64,000 nt of DNA from Alnus glutinosa (GCF_958979055.1 NC_084898.1:19859124-19923123); one strand, 5' to 3'; shown: positions 11,914 through 25,140, counted from the first letter of the stretch. Numbers and translations are program-made. Notes: a model not told the origin generated them from the letters alone.

Positions 11914-14243
11914 TCTAAAGACCAAGAAAAAAATTAAATAGGAAATGTTGCAATTAATAAATAGAAAAGTAAAAGAAAATAAATAAATAAATATACATAT
12001 ATATAGGTGAGTGGCATTTTAGTAATTTTCCCTTCTCCCTTGGTTCACGCACTACCCCCCCCCCGCCCCCCGTTATTCTTCTTCTTTCTTCTTTCTTCTT
12101 CTATTCTTCTGCCTTCTTCTCTGTTCTAATCACCCGAACCTTTCCTCTCTTCTCTTTTCTTTCCTCTTCTCTTCTCCTGCACTGCCTTCCCCCTTTCTTC
12201 TTCTACCCACGACAAACCGCGAGATGTGAGAGTTGAGAGAGTGAGATTGAGAGTGAGAGAGTGACGGGGAAGAGAGGATCCGTGAGGTGAGGACCCGATC
12301 CTCCATGATCGGCAGCCGAGACTGGAATTCGGCGATGGAGGAGCTCCGGCGGAACCTAGGAGCCGAACCACGAAGACCCGTAGCCTAGACCAGCGACCCG
12401 TGAGCTCAAACCCGTGCGACCCGAGCAACCCAGAACCCGACGGCTTGAAGGCTGGTTTTTCCGGCGAATTTCCGGCGGTCCAGTGGGTGTTTTCCGGCCT
12501 ATCCCTGTAGATCCGTGACCCAGAACCGGTACAACCCGTGACTGCAACCCAGTGACCCGCTGAACCCATGTGGAGACCCGGTTCTCCATGGCGTTTTCCG
12601 GCGACTATTCCGGCGATATCTCCGGTAGTTTTCTGAAAAGAAATCCTTACAATTTTAGTAGTTTCATTTTAAGATTATTATGTGATAATTTGGGTTATTG
12701 TAAATTGATTTGGGATTAATGGGTTTGTTGAACTCGCGTGGTTTCCGGGTTGTGGATTTTGGCCGGTTGATTGTGTAGCCGTAAGGGTTGTGTGTTGGCA
12801 GTGGCCATTTGGGTGTTTTTCTAGATTGTTGGCTGATTTGGAAAGTTGTTGTGAGCGTAGTTCTTTCCTGTTTTGGTGTTATGTGTATTTTGGTGGGGTG
12901 ATTTTGAGGTTTGATCATTTACGTGTATTTTAGGGATTTTGATATAATAACTGAACGGTTAATTGATGATTTTCAGAATTGGGTTAAGTTTTGGGAAGAA
13001 ATTTGGTAGATTGCTATGGCTTTTGTTAAATCTGAATTTAGGGTTATGTTTGTGAAGATTGGGTTTTTATGTGGATGGACCGAATGGGTATTTGTCATTA
13101 TGAAATGGGTTTCGGATTTTGGTAAGCTTTCCTTGAGTTTGGGGATGGATTCCGGTTGATATTACTTGAATTATGGGTTTTCTATTAAGGTTGCAGAATC
13201 TGGTTTTGGTTTGTTGATTTACATTTTTATGTTAATTTTTGGATTTGATTTAGTTTGTGTTTTAGTTGTTAAGATTCTGATTGGGTTTGGTGTTAACCAT
13301 ATGAAGTTTGAATATACATTGAGAGGGATTTTGGGGTATTGGATTTGTAAATTTGATGTGGATTTCCTATTTAGGAAATATTGGGCTATTGTTGGAATTT
13401 ATATTTTATAATCAATGTTGATGGGTTCCTTAAGGTTTGGTGTTTGTCTATGTTAGAGATAACGGGATAGGTAATATTTGTTGTGGAGGATTTACTTGTG
13501 TTGGTTGAGATTTAATTCTACGGATGTGCATTTTAGTGGTGTTTTATATTAGGGCTGATTTGGGGGATTTAAGGCTAAGTGAATAAGTTGTGTTAATAGA
13601 TCCTATGAATAAGGATTATTAATGGTTGAGTGGTTTTTCCAAGCGTGTTGTTTAGGGAAATTATGTTAATGGAAATTGGAGGGAGTAATGCATAAAAGCA
13701 AACAATTGTAAAGGGATAGAAGTTACAAATAAGTAAATAAAGTACATTAGTGTATATAAAGAATGAATAAATCAATGAATTGGTAAAACGGTTAAATAAA
13801 TGGACCGTAGGACTTTAGTCTAACATAATTAAAGATACTAAGATAGCCTTTAAGGTATAAATCGCTAAGCTTCTAGGTTGGAATGAGTTAATGGATAAAT
13901 GTACCAATGTTAAGGTAGAAAGCAAAACAAAATGTGGGATTTATAGTTCAGTCTAATTAGGTCAATAACCCATTAAACCGTTTAACTCCTATAACCTAGA
14001 TTACGTAGGTGGTTAGTAATTGTTAAGTATAGTGGTTAAGACAAGAAAAAGAAGAAAGAGTTGTAAATTATCCAAATAACTTTAAGACATCAAATGTAAG
14101 TTAGTAATATTATGGAAATACATAAATAGGCTTCGAATCTATTCAATAATGTAATTAAATAATTAATGTGCTTATCTATGTATTATAACCACCTAAGTGT
14201 GTTATGATATTATGCGTAGCTTAATAAGCATTCTATACATATA

Positions 14244-14280
<37 letters not shown>

Positions 14281-16585
14281 GGGCCGAATACACTTAGCTT
14301 AAATGGATAAACAAACCATAAGCTAATGTCTAATAATGATAGTAAGGTAACTTGGTATCCAATTTACTTATCTATGTACACTAAGTAATTTAGTGTATTA
14401 ATGGACTAGGTTTAAGTACATATGTACATATATACATATGCATGCATACATGTTAAATACATATTGTTAACTTAGTAAATAAGCAACAAACCATTAATGG
14501 ATTCACAATGGTAATGTGATGTAATAATAATATGTAGGCAAATAAAATAGTAAATACATCTCCTAATTAATAAGCAAGATATAATAAGAACCTATAACCA
14601 ATGATTAGCCTAAAAATAGTTTAGGATACATAGCGAGCTTTAGAAGCGAGTGATGTGACGTGTGAGCACGCGGGTAGTTTATGTGTCATAGGATTTAGGT
14701 TTAATAGCATAGTCTAATGCTACCAATGTTTGCAGGATCGTGTTATAATTGGAGACTTCAATGGGTTCTCCAATGTAGAGTTCGAGTAATTGGAATCCAG
14801 TGGAAGTTCGAGTCAGGAGTCTAATGCAGCCAAGGTGGGTATTCCACTCACTGAGAAAATATATTTTTATATGTATTGGTTTGATAAAAATATATATATT
14901 GTTTATGAAACCGAACCAACCATATGATGAAATGTATGTTTTGAGATGATTTGATTAGTTTCGATTATGTTCAAATATTATCAATGATGTTTAAGAATTG
15001 ATGCATGAGTGAAAGATGTTAATTGATTTAAAGTATTTGAGTATGTTTTGCGGTTGAGATTTAAATTATGCAAATTGTTTGAGAACATGTCATGTTGAAA
15101 CTGTTCAGTTTTTTTTGAAGAGAATATGTTTTGAATGATTTCAAAGTGTTGGATAAAATGTTGGATTTGTTTAGTGTTAAGATTACGTGATTTAACAACT
15201 GCATGATTTGAGCATGATACAGTAGTGAAATATATACTGGTCAAGCACGAAACATTGAGCATGTAGTATAGAGCATACATCAACAGTAGTACAGCAGTAA
15301 AGGAACAGGATACACAGTAAAACAGCAGTTATCAGCATCGTGGGGGACCGAAGCCCCAGTAGACCCAGTCATGCATATCATGTATAGCATTGTTTAATGA
15401 GTGATGTTTTTATGTTATGAGTAGATTTTACTAGACGTGTTGGTATGCATAAGTGTCTTAAATGAAAAGCGCTTATGTATATTTCTATCGGATAGTCATG
15501 TGTTAATATCATACATTGAACTTGAAAGTACATGGATACATGATTGCCCAGGTGCGAGTAATGGCATGTCTATGAATAGGAAGGTTGACTGTTCTTGTTC
15601 TCCAGGAAAGACGTGTTAGCATGATTGAGTTTAGCTCTAGTGCTCTCATGATCTACTGGCGTCAAGGCACGAAGCTGAAATACGATTAGAGATGGTGTTG
15701 CGAGTGTTTTGTTGACGGATGTTGTCCTAGTACGGAAGAGTAAGATGCCATGTTCTTTGCTTAAGACTTATGTGTATACGCGATATCTGTGATGGAGTGA
15801 TCGTGTGCACATATGTCCAAGCGACCGGTGAAAAGTATTATTATAGAGGAGTCTATATGTAGAATCTTCCAAGCGGTAGATTGGAACTTCTACATATGTT
15901 CACAGCTATATAGTATGTTTTAAATGTTTTCTAAATAGTCGGTGTTTACTGCATTAGCTGTTGGTAAATTGTGGCTAATATAGTGCTCGCACGACTAAAA
16001 AATAAATAGAGGTTGGTTCTTTGTGAAAACTCAGTTAGTCTTATACCACTGAGGTCTTAGTATGAGGTATACTAAGGCGGTGAACTCATAATTTCACCTA
16101 TGCGGATGTGGATACCACCACAACCGTGTAGATGATGTTTCTTTGGCTGCAGGTACTACGGTATAGTCGATGGGTCGGTAGCAGTGTGCTTGGGATAATA
16201 TGACTGAAGCTCACCGCGACGGTTATAATTGTCGGACCACGGGTTGTCCACTATTTTATAGGATTGGTATAGCTTGTGATGTTTGTGTCACATATTCTTT
16301 GTAAAGCTATAGTAGTTTTGTAAATAATGTGTTAATAAGACTCATACAGATAGATGTTAAATGGCTCTTTGTTGTAATTAATTTGTGATAGATGTATAAG
16401 TTGTAATTTCCGCTATTCAGATTTATGTTTTCCGCTGCATAGATAGATGTATGTTATACTTTGATTATCAGGTACATGTTATGGGGCATGTGCCATATGT
16501 TGGCTGAGCGACACGTAGTCGTGCCACTGCGATGACTCGTTTTATGTTTGTATAAAAAAAAAAAAAAAAAAAACGGGTCGTCACA
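11914..16585 (+). mobile_element. Solo-LTR-like element, 4,672 bp, with target duplication AGATT
   Basis: This is a relative of 2820-6886. It starts TCTAAAGACC (the initial TG mutated to TC), ends CGGGTCGTCACA, and is flanked by AGATT at 11909-11913 and 16586-16590. The two copies align through most of their length, including the 3' 1.6 kb, with the same poly-A stretch before the terminal CGGGTCG. The internal stretch at 15283-15370 differs from the CAGTATCAGCA repeat of the first copy. There is no gag or pol. A TA-rich run lies at about 14247-14275. Confidence 0.75.
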
Positions 16586-16590
16586 AGATT

Positions 16591-17378
16591 GGTCTCATCG
16601 ATACGATTCATATGATCCTCATCTCATGTTGAAAATAAATAAAGAATATAGGAAAACTTACAAAGGCAAAAAATATATATGAAATTTAGACTATAAGGCT
16701 CAATAGTAATGACAATATCTTTAGAACGTATTTTGTTTCCTTTCAAGTGCTAAGGGTATAGGGCAGAATGGGAAAAGATTTTTGTGCAACTTTGTTGTTT
16801 ACCTATCGCTACTCATGACAGAATAGTCTCTAGAATACAATGAAATCCAAAATGTTACTTTAAAATAGAACTTTCTAGAATAACAAAAAACACCCTCATG
16901 GAGAATTGGACAAAAAATAAATTTGTAAGAGACAAGAAATAAGCTATATGCTTCTGTGTCTAGCTTGAAATAATGGGAAGCCTACGCCGCTTTAAATAAA
17001 AAATCATATTTATAGTGATTTTTGACCATTGAAATAATGGTCACAAATTTGTAACCACCAAAAACCCCTTCAATAATACATTTAAGTAACCACAAAAAAC
17101 CTTAAATAATATATTTAATCTCTTTTGGAACCACCTCCTTGAGAAATTCAGATTCTACATGCAACGTGCATTTTCATGATCGAAGGTACGTATAGCACTC
17201 TCAATGAATTATCTCCTCTTTTAAGCTAATTGTGCTTTATCAGCAAAATGTAGACCGCTTTACCTTTCATTCATCTGCATCTGCATCTCCATCTCCGGCC
17301 GGCCATCTTTATGTACTTTCTGTAAAAATAGGAGTAAATGCAGCGTTGCCGTAAGGCATTGGAATTGGAAGTTAGAAG
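16591..17378. repeat. Left-arm segment D (inverted copy of 23738-25617)
   Basis: The reverse complement matches 25617 down to 23738 in order, interrupted there by the LINE-like insertion. Landmarks are the CTTTCAAGTGCTAAGG block, the TTTCTCAAGGAGGTG block and a CATCTG/CATCTC hexamer tract at about 17270-17298. The match stops near 17378, which defines the inner end of the inverted duplication. No gene is supported. Confidence 0.75.
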
Positions 17379-17990
17379 TTTAATTAATAGCAGATGTCAA
17401 ATCCTCCTTGAAATTGATTGTTTTTCTTCTCAAAGGTAGAGACTTACGTTTGGGTAGTGGGAATTTAAAGACGATTTTGTCCCTCAGTCTTCCAAACACA
17501 CCCTAAATAGGCTTCAAATGTCTGTATACACATTTCAAGATACATGGTACAAAAGAAGCAACTACGTACATCTGATTGTCGTCAGCGTACATACATATTA
17601 TATGTCTTACAGCACTTAGTAAATATATGTCTTACAGCATAGCCAGCAGAATCCATTGAACAAATTTACAAAAACATTCAAAGTTCAGACAACAGCTCAC
17701 TGTCACAAAATTACAAAAGCATTTTGTCTATACCCTTGAACTGAATTTCAAAACTAAGCTTAACTATAGGAAAAAGTTAAGCTTCAGAGCATGGAAAACA
17801 TGCAACTTTTAAAAGAAGTCATTGATTAACAAAAGAGAACCTTTTGCATAGAGCCAACTGACCAAACCTTGGATGCAGTATACAAAACCTTCAGGAGGTA
17901 AACTACCCAAAACATTAATGAAAGGTGCCCAAAATAACAACCTCAGACCAAAAGCTGGTTATTCTAAGGTTGTTTTCTAAACTCCATGAC
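17379..17990. other. Intergenic DNA 3' of F-box copy 1
   Basis: Non-coding. From about 17620 onward it is homologous to 48780 onward (the 3' flank of F-box copy 3), so the F-box duplication unit begins about here. Confidence 0.5.
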
Positions 17991-18115
17991 ATTGAACAAA
18001 TTCAGCAGCTTTCCTCAGACGAAGTATAAAAATCCGACGCCAGATCGCTAATTTCTTCCACCAAAATGAGAGATTTGACTCTTCTCGCAGCTCGAATTTT
18101 GCACACCGTACCTGT
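17991..18115 (-). pseudogene. Degenerate terminal exon of F-box copy 1
   Basis: The minus strand matches the terminal exon of copy 3 (48881-49030). Relative to that copy it has a 5-nt insertion directly after the acceptor (TTACAG then GTACG) and a 1-nt loss about 30 nt later. If spliced to the donor at 18478-18479 it would leave frame and stop within about 20 codons. If the intron is retained, the protein ends at the TAA at 18476-18478. Which occurs is unknown. Confidence 0.5.
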
Positions 18116-18475
18116 AAGTTGTGTTAGAAGAACATAGAGGGCCTGAATGATCCTCTGTAAAATAAACTAAAACAAACAAATTATTGTTTAACAGATAAGC
18201 TTAAGCTAAAGCTTAAGAGCATGGAAGCAACACCAACTAGTCTCCACTCCAAAAACTAAAACATATCACATGCAACATTTATGAAAATTGCAGATTGGAT
18301 ATCTTTCCCATGTCTCCATAGCAAACCTCCACCAATGCAACAATGTTCCTAAACCCTCTCAGTCATACAAAATCAGAAAAAAAAAAAAAAAAAAATGCAG
18401 CTTAAAGTTTAACATATCATGTCATTATCGATGTTGAATAAAGCAGATATGCATGCAATGCAAAACAGCAAAATT

Positions 18476-19871
18476 TTACCTTGATTTGACATTCAGCACC
18501 TCTACATTGTCTCCCATCACAGCATCCTTGAGCGAACTGAAGCTTGGAATACAAACAACTGCCTCAAAGCTTGATTCACTTCCACGAATCTTAAAATACT
18601 TGTGTTCTTTTCTTGAAGGGTCATAATAGAGCAGGCAGTTGCGAGCATGGTACATCAGTATTGCTCCATTCTTAAACTTCTTCAATGGATGATATAAACC
18701 TTGAGGCCATCGTTGTTCAGTCTCAGTATCAATAGAAAACACTTTACTCCAAGATTCTCGGACCCCATGCTTCTTCATCGCCCATATGCAAACACGGCCA
18801 AACTCAGCAGCATCACATATGCAGAGATGACCATTTAAAACACCCATGCTTATGAGATTTATATTCTTACCACCATATCTATTATACTTATCTGGGGGAG
18901 CTGGAATTAATTGGAATTGCTCGTTATAAACGTCAAAATAAACAATTTTGGAATCCGCCTTCGTGAAATCAGGACGAAACCAATGAACTGCTCCATTAAG
19001 GTAGGTGGGAAATTTTATTCCATATAGCATGAAGGGAGCACATGCCACACTTCTCCACGATCTAGTCCCAAGTGTGTGTATCTCAGCCACCTTATCGTCA
19101 TACACTTTCCTCCCACTAATGGGATCACAAATCTGTTGAGTGAAAATTCTTATCACCTTATATTGTTTAGTTCTTGGACTGAAGCCCAGACAAGAATCAA
19201 TCTTTTCTCTAGGTTTCTCAACCTTGCTTGCTTCTGGAAGTTTGATAAATTCTCCAGTCATTGGATTGCACACAACAACAGGGTTGTTTTGTTTGGGTTC
19301 AGACAAGCAAAGCAACCCTTTCACACGGGTTCACTAAGCCAAACTTGTGGTCTTTGGGGTTTTTTGAGGCAATGAAACACTTTTTCTTGCTTACTCCAAC
19401 TTTAGGATTAAGCTTCACACTGGAAGTGACATCATCTCTGCTGTTGAGTACCATCTTGGCATCACGTAATGGAAGCTTAACTTTGGTGTCAAGTTCCATG
19501 TTTACATGAAGGTCACACTGAGGGCAACCGGCATCACAAAATAAACACCCCAGATCGAAATTTTCATGTTCAAGCTCAACAAGGTGGATGGTTCTTGAAA
19601 CACGTTTAGGATCATTGGTTCGAATCAGGAGACAAGCACGTGCTTTTCTAGAGTACAACTTAGCAAATTTGGAACTGGATATATGATTGCGCCAAGGTTT
19701 GCATACACACCTGCAAATGAGAATTGTCTTCATGGGAAGTTGAAGCAGAATTGTGAGAAAGACGGGTTCTGGGAGATCTGTTATGCTTCGAATTCCTTCA
19801 TTGGCAACTTCCTCTGCGTCCTTGTCGCCATTTTGGGCATCAGAGGCTGTTGAACTTCTTTTTCTTTTCAT
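18476..19871 (-). pseudogene. F-box / F-box-associated (FBA) gene, copy 1, with one frameshift
   Basis: Starts ATG at 19871. An F-box occupies residues about 30-75 (LPEPVFLTILLQLP, CRCVCKPW, FAKLY), the module that binds SKP1 in SCF ubiquitin ligases. The frame stays open to about residue 180. The downstream FBA region continues in the next frame from about 19324 to 18480 (CNPMTGEFIKLP, LGFSP, LNGAVHWF, FDVYNEQFQLI). One extra base in the G-run at 19327-19329 (CCC on the coding strand) accounts for the shift: with two Cs the frame reads ...VNRVKGLLCL..., which matches the family's usual VNSCNGLLCL position. AAG|gtaaaa at 18478-18480 can be a splice donor to the degenerate exon below 18115. 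This is the best preserved of three minus-strand copies. The substrate is unknown. A sequencing error at the G-run would make the gene intact. Confidence 0.8.
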
Positions 19872-21477
19872 GGCTATTACATACGAACATAGGTTGGAGG
19901 GTAAGTAGATAACAAATTACACTAAAAGAGTTTTTTATATTGACAATTTTAATCGATTATCTACCCAAATATAGACTAATGCATTAATCAACGACCTTAA
20001 CTGAGAAACTAAATTTCCTCAACCTCGTTTGTTTCAGCGTAAATTGTTTTCTGTCCGCGAGACAGAGAGAGATGATGAACATGAGCTGTAGAGGAAGAGT
20101 GGAGGTGAAATTAAAATTCAATGCAATTGTCTGCCCATATGTCACCCAATATGGGTAGGCAATTGAGAAATGGCCCTCATGGGATCCACCCGTTTAGAGA
20201 GTTATGCCCCATAAGAGGTACTCTGATACTAGTCCGCTTGAAGGTGTGAGAAAGTGACGGAAAATGATGTACTTAGAAGTGTAAAACATTTGACACATAA
20301 TGAAGGTTATTTTTCTTAATCAACTAAAAACATATTTAGGTTAACCAATATTTTACGCTAGGCAGACACTCAATATTAGAGAAAACATTTTTCATAAAAT
20401 ATTTTACATCCAAAAATAAAAATTAACCTTGAGATCAACTCTACAAAAATTCAGCTCAAACTCATTTACACTGAAATAACTTAACTAGGTCCACTAGTAA
20501 ATCAATCCCATGAATCAAAAAAACTTGATTTGTACTTTGCATGGAGTTCCCATTTCTAGAATCATGAAGTAACAGCAAGAAACTCGAACACAGAGCAGTA
20601 GAAACCAAAATCAACTTTAAACAATTCAATATATCTTAAAGCTACCTAATAATCAGTTTGGTTATCAAAAAACAAATTAAAAAATACAATAAAAAAAGAA
20701 AAGAGAAACTCAAAACCCCAGTAACCAAGTTCCCTTTTTCACTAATACATTTTCTCATAAACCAAACAGAACATAAAGGTAATTTTATTTTTTTTCAAAA
20801 AAAAAAAAAAAAATTCACTTAACCCCTTAACTTGTATCATTTTTTTGCAGTTGTCTTTCAAAATTTAAAAACTCTGAATTTAGTGTATCTAATTTTCATA
20901 ATTTTTTCAATCTCCCCCCTCTCATTAGGGTTTGAAGTTAAATCAAATCGTAAAAGAGTAAAATAATCCTTATACCTCATAAACTTTATAAAATTATCCT
21001 TAAAATATAATTATTTTTTTTATTATTATTTTCTTTTTAAAAAAAAGGTATTTTGAAAATTTTTCACCGTTCCGTTAGGATTTGACGAAAAATCTTAACA
21101 AAAGGTGATATTGCAAATTTTTTAAAATTCAATATACCAAATTGATAGCTTTTGAACTTTGAAGAAAAATTGCAGAGTGACATTTCAGTGAGTAAAAGTG
21201 AAGTTTCCCCTTTAGAAAACAACGAAAAAAATGAAATATTTACTACTTTCCCCTCTTTTTCCTTTTTGTTATGCCGAAAAGGAAATTAATTTCAAGTGCA
21301 TTTAAAAAACAATAACGTTAAGACATTTTCATTGCCTTCTCATTCAACCATGCATGAATGAACAAAAAATAAAAAAAAATGAAAAAAAGAAATTCACTTG
21401 AGGTTTGAAACTATGAATATAGATAGATCGAGATGCAATAAGAAATAGGTTGAGATAACATAAATGAGAGAAAATAC
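19872..21477 (-). other. F-box copy 1 upstream region or 5'-UTR intron
   Basis: AT-rich and without supported coding. It is homologous to 50485-52022 and in part to 33986-34790. The conserved junctions suggest one long intron in the 5' untranslated region: a donor at 21476-21477 (GAGACAG|gtattt) and a possible acceptor TAATAG just before the ATG. This is an inference from sequence only. Confidence 0.4.
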
Positions 21478-21600
21478 CTGTCTCAGAAATCTGTCACCAT
21501 GAAAGAGAGAGAGATGGAAAAACGATGGAGTTACTTTTGGGGTAGCGATGGCAAGAAATAAGCACGGAAAGTTGGGTGCAGGAAACTAAGCGCCAACAGA
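21478..21600 (-). promoter_or_regulatory. Putative 5'-UTR exon of F-box copy 1
   Basis: The minus strand carries a CT-rich leader ending GATTTCTGAGACAG followed by GTATTT, a good donor. The same block and junction are kept at 52022-52095 upstream of copy 3. Confidence 0.35.
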
Positions 21601-22001
21601 GAAAAACGTGTCAGTAGGCAAATAGCCTTCTATATTTTTGTGGTTTTTTTTTTTTTTTTTTTTTGGTGCATTGAATTAAGAAAACGAATTGAGTAATTTT
21701 ATGTGTACATTAAGAGCCCATAAAGTATCCATAAAAAATAAAATGACTTTTAAAATTACTATTTAATTAAAATCGTTATTTGATCAATCACACATCTAAT
21801 AATAATTTTAAAAACCAAATCAAAAAATATTTGATGGACACTTAATATACATGTAGAATTATTCGAAAAAAAGTCATCGAAGGGAAAGAAATGTTTGGGG
21901 TCCAATACATTTAGTTAATTAATTATTTATTTATTTATTATTTTTTTTACGGCTGTTTATGAGTTTTTATACAACTTTGGGGTTGTCACGGTCCCCCACT
22001 C

Positions 22002-22695
22002 ATCTACATAGCTTCGCCCTTGTTTGGAAATAGAATTTTTATAATAAAAAAAAATAGTTTTTGAGAAAAAAAATTATTTAAATTTTTTTTTTTCAAAAGT
22101 GGGTTTTGGCTTTTTTTAAAGAACAAAAAAGTTAAATAAGTACTTTTTGAGGTTTTTACAAAACATAATTTTTTTTTCCAGGACTTTTTATATACTAAAA
22201 ATATTTTTTAAGCTTGTTAATGCAATTTGTAGTTTCTTTTTTTTATAAGTATTAAATTTAAATTTTATTATTTTTTTAATTGAAAAACGACATGTGGCAT
22301 GGGTATTATGGGCATATTTCTCCAAAATGGGCATTTTTCAAACGTTTTGATAGTTTGGGCGCTAGAGTCCAAGTGTTGGTAGTTTGAGAGGGCTAACTGT
22401 AAAACGATTGGTAGTTTAGGGAGCTAAATTGTAATTTTCCCTTAAGACATTGATGGTGCCGGCCAACAGAATCATTATCCAACGGTCCCAACCCAAATAA
22501 CAAGAAATAAACGTGTCCCACTTCTAGTCATTTATCATTTAATTCTCGCCAGTTAAAAAAGACTGGAATATTGGAATTTAAAATTGGGAAAATTAAACTA
22601 TTGATTCTTGTGGTTAACTTAAATTACAAATCACTTCATATGGTATAGAATATAATTGTAAGGTCCTTGTGATAGGTGAAAATTACAAATTACTC
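22002..22695. repeat. Tandem duplication unit 1 (about 694 bp)
   Basis: Starts CATCTACATAGCTTCGCCC and repeats directly at 22697 as CATCTACGTAGCTTCGCCC. Both copies contain AACGACATGTGGCATGGG and GGCTAAATTGTAATTTT. No coding potential; the long reading frames come from poly-T tracts. Confidence 0.85.
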
Positions 22696-23420
22696 CATCT
22701 ACGTAGCTTCGCCCTTGTTTGGAAATAGAACTTTTATAATAAAAAATAAAAATGGTTTTTGAGAAAAAAAAAAAAACTTTATTTTAATATTTTTTTTTTC
22801 AAAACTGCATTTTGGCTTTTTTTTTTTTTATTTTTTTTTTAAGAACAAAAAAGTTAAATAAGTATTTTTTGAGGTTTTTACAAAACATATCAATTTTTTT
22901 TTCCACAACTTTTTATATACTAAAAATATTTTTTAAGCTTCTTAATGCAATTTTTAGTTTTTTTTTTTTAGTATTAAATTTAAATTTTATTAATTTTTTA
23001 ATTGAAAAACGACATGTGGCATGGGTATTATGGGCGTATTTCGCCAAAATGTGCATTTTCAAATGTTTTGATAGTTTGGAGGCTAGAGTCCAAGCGTTGG
23101 TAGTTCGGGGAGCTATCTGTAAAACGACTGGTAGTTTAGGGGGCTAAATTGTAATTTTTTCTTAAGACATTGTTGGTGCCGACCAACAGAATCACTATCC
23201 AACGGTCCCAACCCAAATAACAAGAAATAAACGTGTCCCACTTCTAGTCATTTATCATTTAATTCTCGCCAGTTAAAAAAGATCGGAAAATTGGAATTTA
23301 AAATTGGGAAAATTAAACTATTGATTCTTGTGGTTTGCTTAAATTATAAATCATTTCATGTGGTATATAATATAATTGTAAGGTCCTTGTGATAGGCGAA
23401 AATTACAAATTACTCCATAA
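22696..23420. repeat. Tandem duplication unit 2
   Basis: Direct copy of 22002-22695 with scattered substitutions and longer poly-T tracts. The similarity ends after AAAATTACAAATTACTCC near 23417. Confidence 0.85.
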
Positions 23421-23737
23421 AATTGTTTTCCGTCTACAAACTTAACAGAATCCATTATTTTGCCACATAAGTTTTAATAAAAACTCGACAAATGTCACTC
23501 TTAAGAAAAATAAATATTAAAAATTAAAAACTTAAAATATTATTTTAAATAATAATAAAAAAAGAATAAAAAAAAAAAAAAAAAGAGTTTGGGACTTTTG
23601 GGATGGGAGGCTGCCACCTTTGAGGAGGGGGTACCTTGCGAGCTAAATTGAAGAAAAGTGATTTAATTTTTTAAATTGAACAAAAGTTTAAAAGAGCAGT
23701 TGCTAATGTTCTAAATGTTATTCTTGAGGCCTTACAC
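23421..23737. other. AT-rich spacer at the inner edge of the right arm
   Basis: No gene or recognisable element apart from an A-run at about 23560-23585. Confidence 0.4.
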
Positions 23738-24240
23738 TGACTTCCAATTTCAATGCCATACGGCAACGTTGCATTTACTCATATTTTTACAAAAAGTGCA
23801 TGGAAATGGAGATGGAGATGGAGATGCAGATGCAGATGTAGATGCGGAGATGAATCAAAGGTAAAGCGGTCTAGATTTTGCTGATAAAGCACAATTAGCT
23901 TAAAAAATGAGACACATAATCTATTGAAAGTGCTCTTACGTACCTTTATGAAATGAGTAATGTTTCTTGCACAATTCTAATAATTTTTTCTTAAAATCAA
24001 CCATTGAATATTTAAGACTCACATGTAGGAAAACAAATCCAATGGTTAATCATAAAAAATAATTAGTTAGAGTTGTATAAAAGTTGTGCAAGCATGTAAA
24101 ATCCAAATTTCTCAAGGAGGTGATTCCAAACCAACACCCTCACTCACGTGAGTGGTTCAACTTGATTGTACCTTTGTATGGATGAGATGTTAAATTTATT
24201 TAATAAATAAATAAAAGTATTTATTTCAAATAATTATGAC
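23738..24240. repeat. Right-arm segment D' (first part)
   Basis: Inverted copy of 17378 down to about 17060. The GGAGAT/GCAGAT hexamer tract at 23812-23845 is longer than its partner on the left arm. Confidence 0.75.
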
Positions 24241-25140
24241 TTTTTTTTTTGAAACAATGAAAAACCTTTATTATAATATGAGATCTAAAGGGCCAGAGGT
24301 AATGATTAGGGGTACAAAGACTCCTAAAAACAAAGTCCATGATTGAATCCTGATTTGGGGAGCAATTGCCTAAGCAGATGGACAAACAATACAAGCCTCT
24401 CTTTACACATGAATTCCACTATAAAAGATAAGAGAGTGCAAATTCTGATATAAAAACAGGTATTACAATCTAGTTTAGATCTAAAATCTACCATGGCAGG
24501 TCGCAAGGGTAACAACATAACACAAACTTAAAAAACTATAACAATAACAAAAAAAACATTGGCCGGCTAAAATGATCACAGAGAGTCGCCAATGATGGCG
24601 TGCGTATACCACACGCCGGCACCAGAAGACCACCAACCATCAGAACAACCATGAAAACTCTTGGGAACCTCCAACCACGAACTGGAGGAGATGATGGAGC
24701 CAACACGCGCCGGCGAGTGATGTGCGCTTGCTTACACGTACGGTCAAGGAAAACACGCCTTTGTGTGATAGAGGTGAGGGACAACGATTAACATCTTGGA
24801 AGGGCGCGTGACATGCAGATATTGACGAAAAATCAAAGATCTGGCTTCAAAAACAATTGACCTGTAAACCTAGCCAAAATACTTTCCTTCCACTAAGTGG
24901 CTGTTGGCACCTTACACAAATCAACCCACCAATAGATTGAAACCCCCAACCTCCCAAATCCTCATAAGGATTGGAGAAAATTACCTTTCACCTCTTGGTT
25001 TCACAGAGTAACACCAAGAGAGAAGAAACAACAGCAGCCCACGGCTCAGTACCGGGCCAAAACAATAAGGACAGAAAGTAAAAACAAATCGAAGAAACAA
25101 ATAGGGGGTTCGGGGGCAAGCCCCGTCCCCCCTCAAACCT
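24241..25140 (-). mobile_element. LINE-like retroposed insertion, 5'-truncated, poly-A on the minus strand
   Basis: About 0.9 kb present only in the right arm. On the minus strand it ends AATAAAGG...CATTGTTTC followed by a poly-A run (plus-strand T-run at 24241-24251), as expected for target-primed insertion. No reverse transcriptase is seen, and clean target duplications could not be assigned. A captured mRNA or a SINE-like element are alternatives. Confidence 0.4.

Noticed and set aside
22812-23147. 111-codon Phe-rich frame
   Set aside because: It is generated by poly-T tracts in the tandem duplication.
24536-24791. Sense/antisense frame pair of 60-80 codons
   Set aside because: It lies inside the LINE-like insertion, with no domain recognised and no start or splice support.
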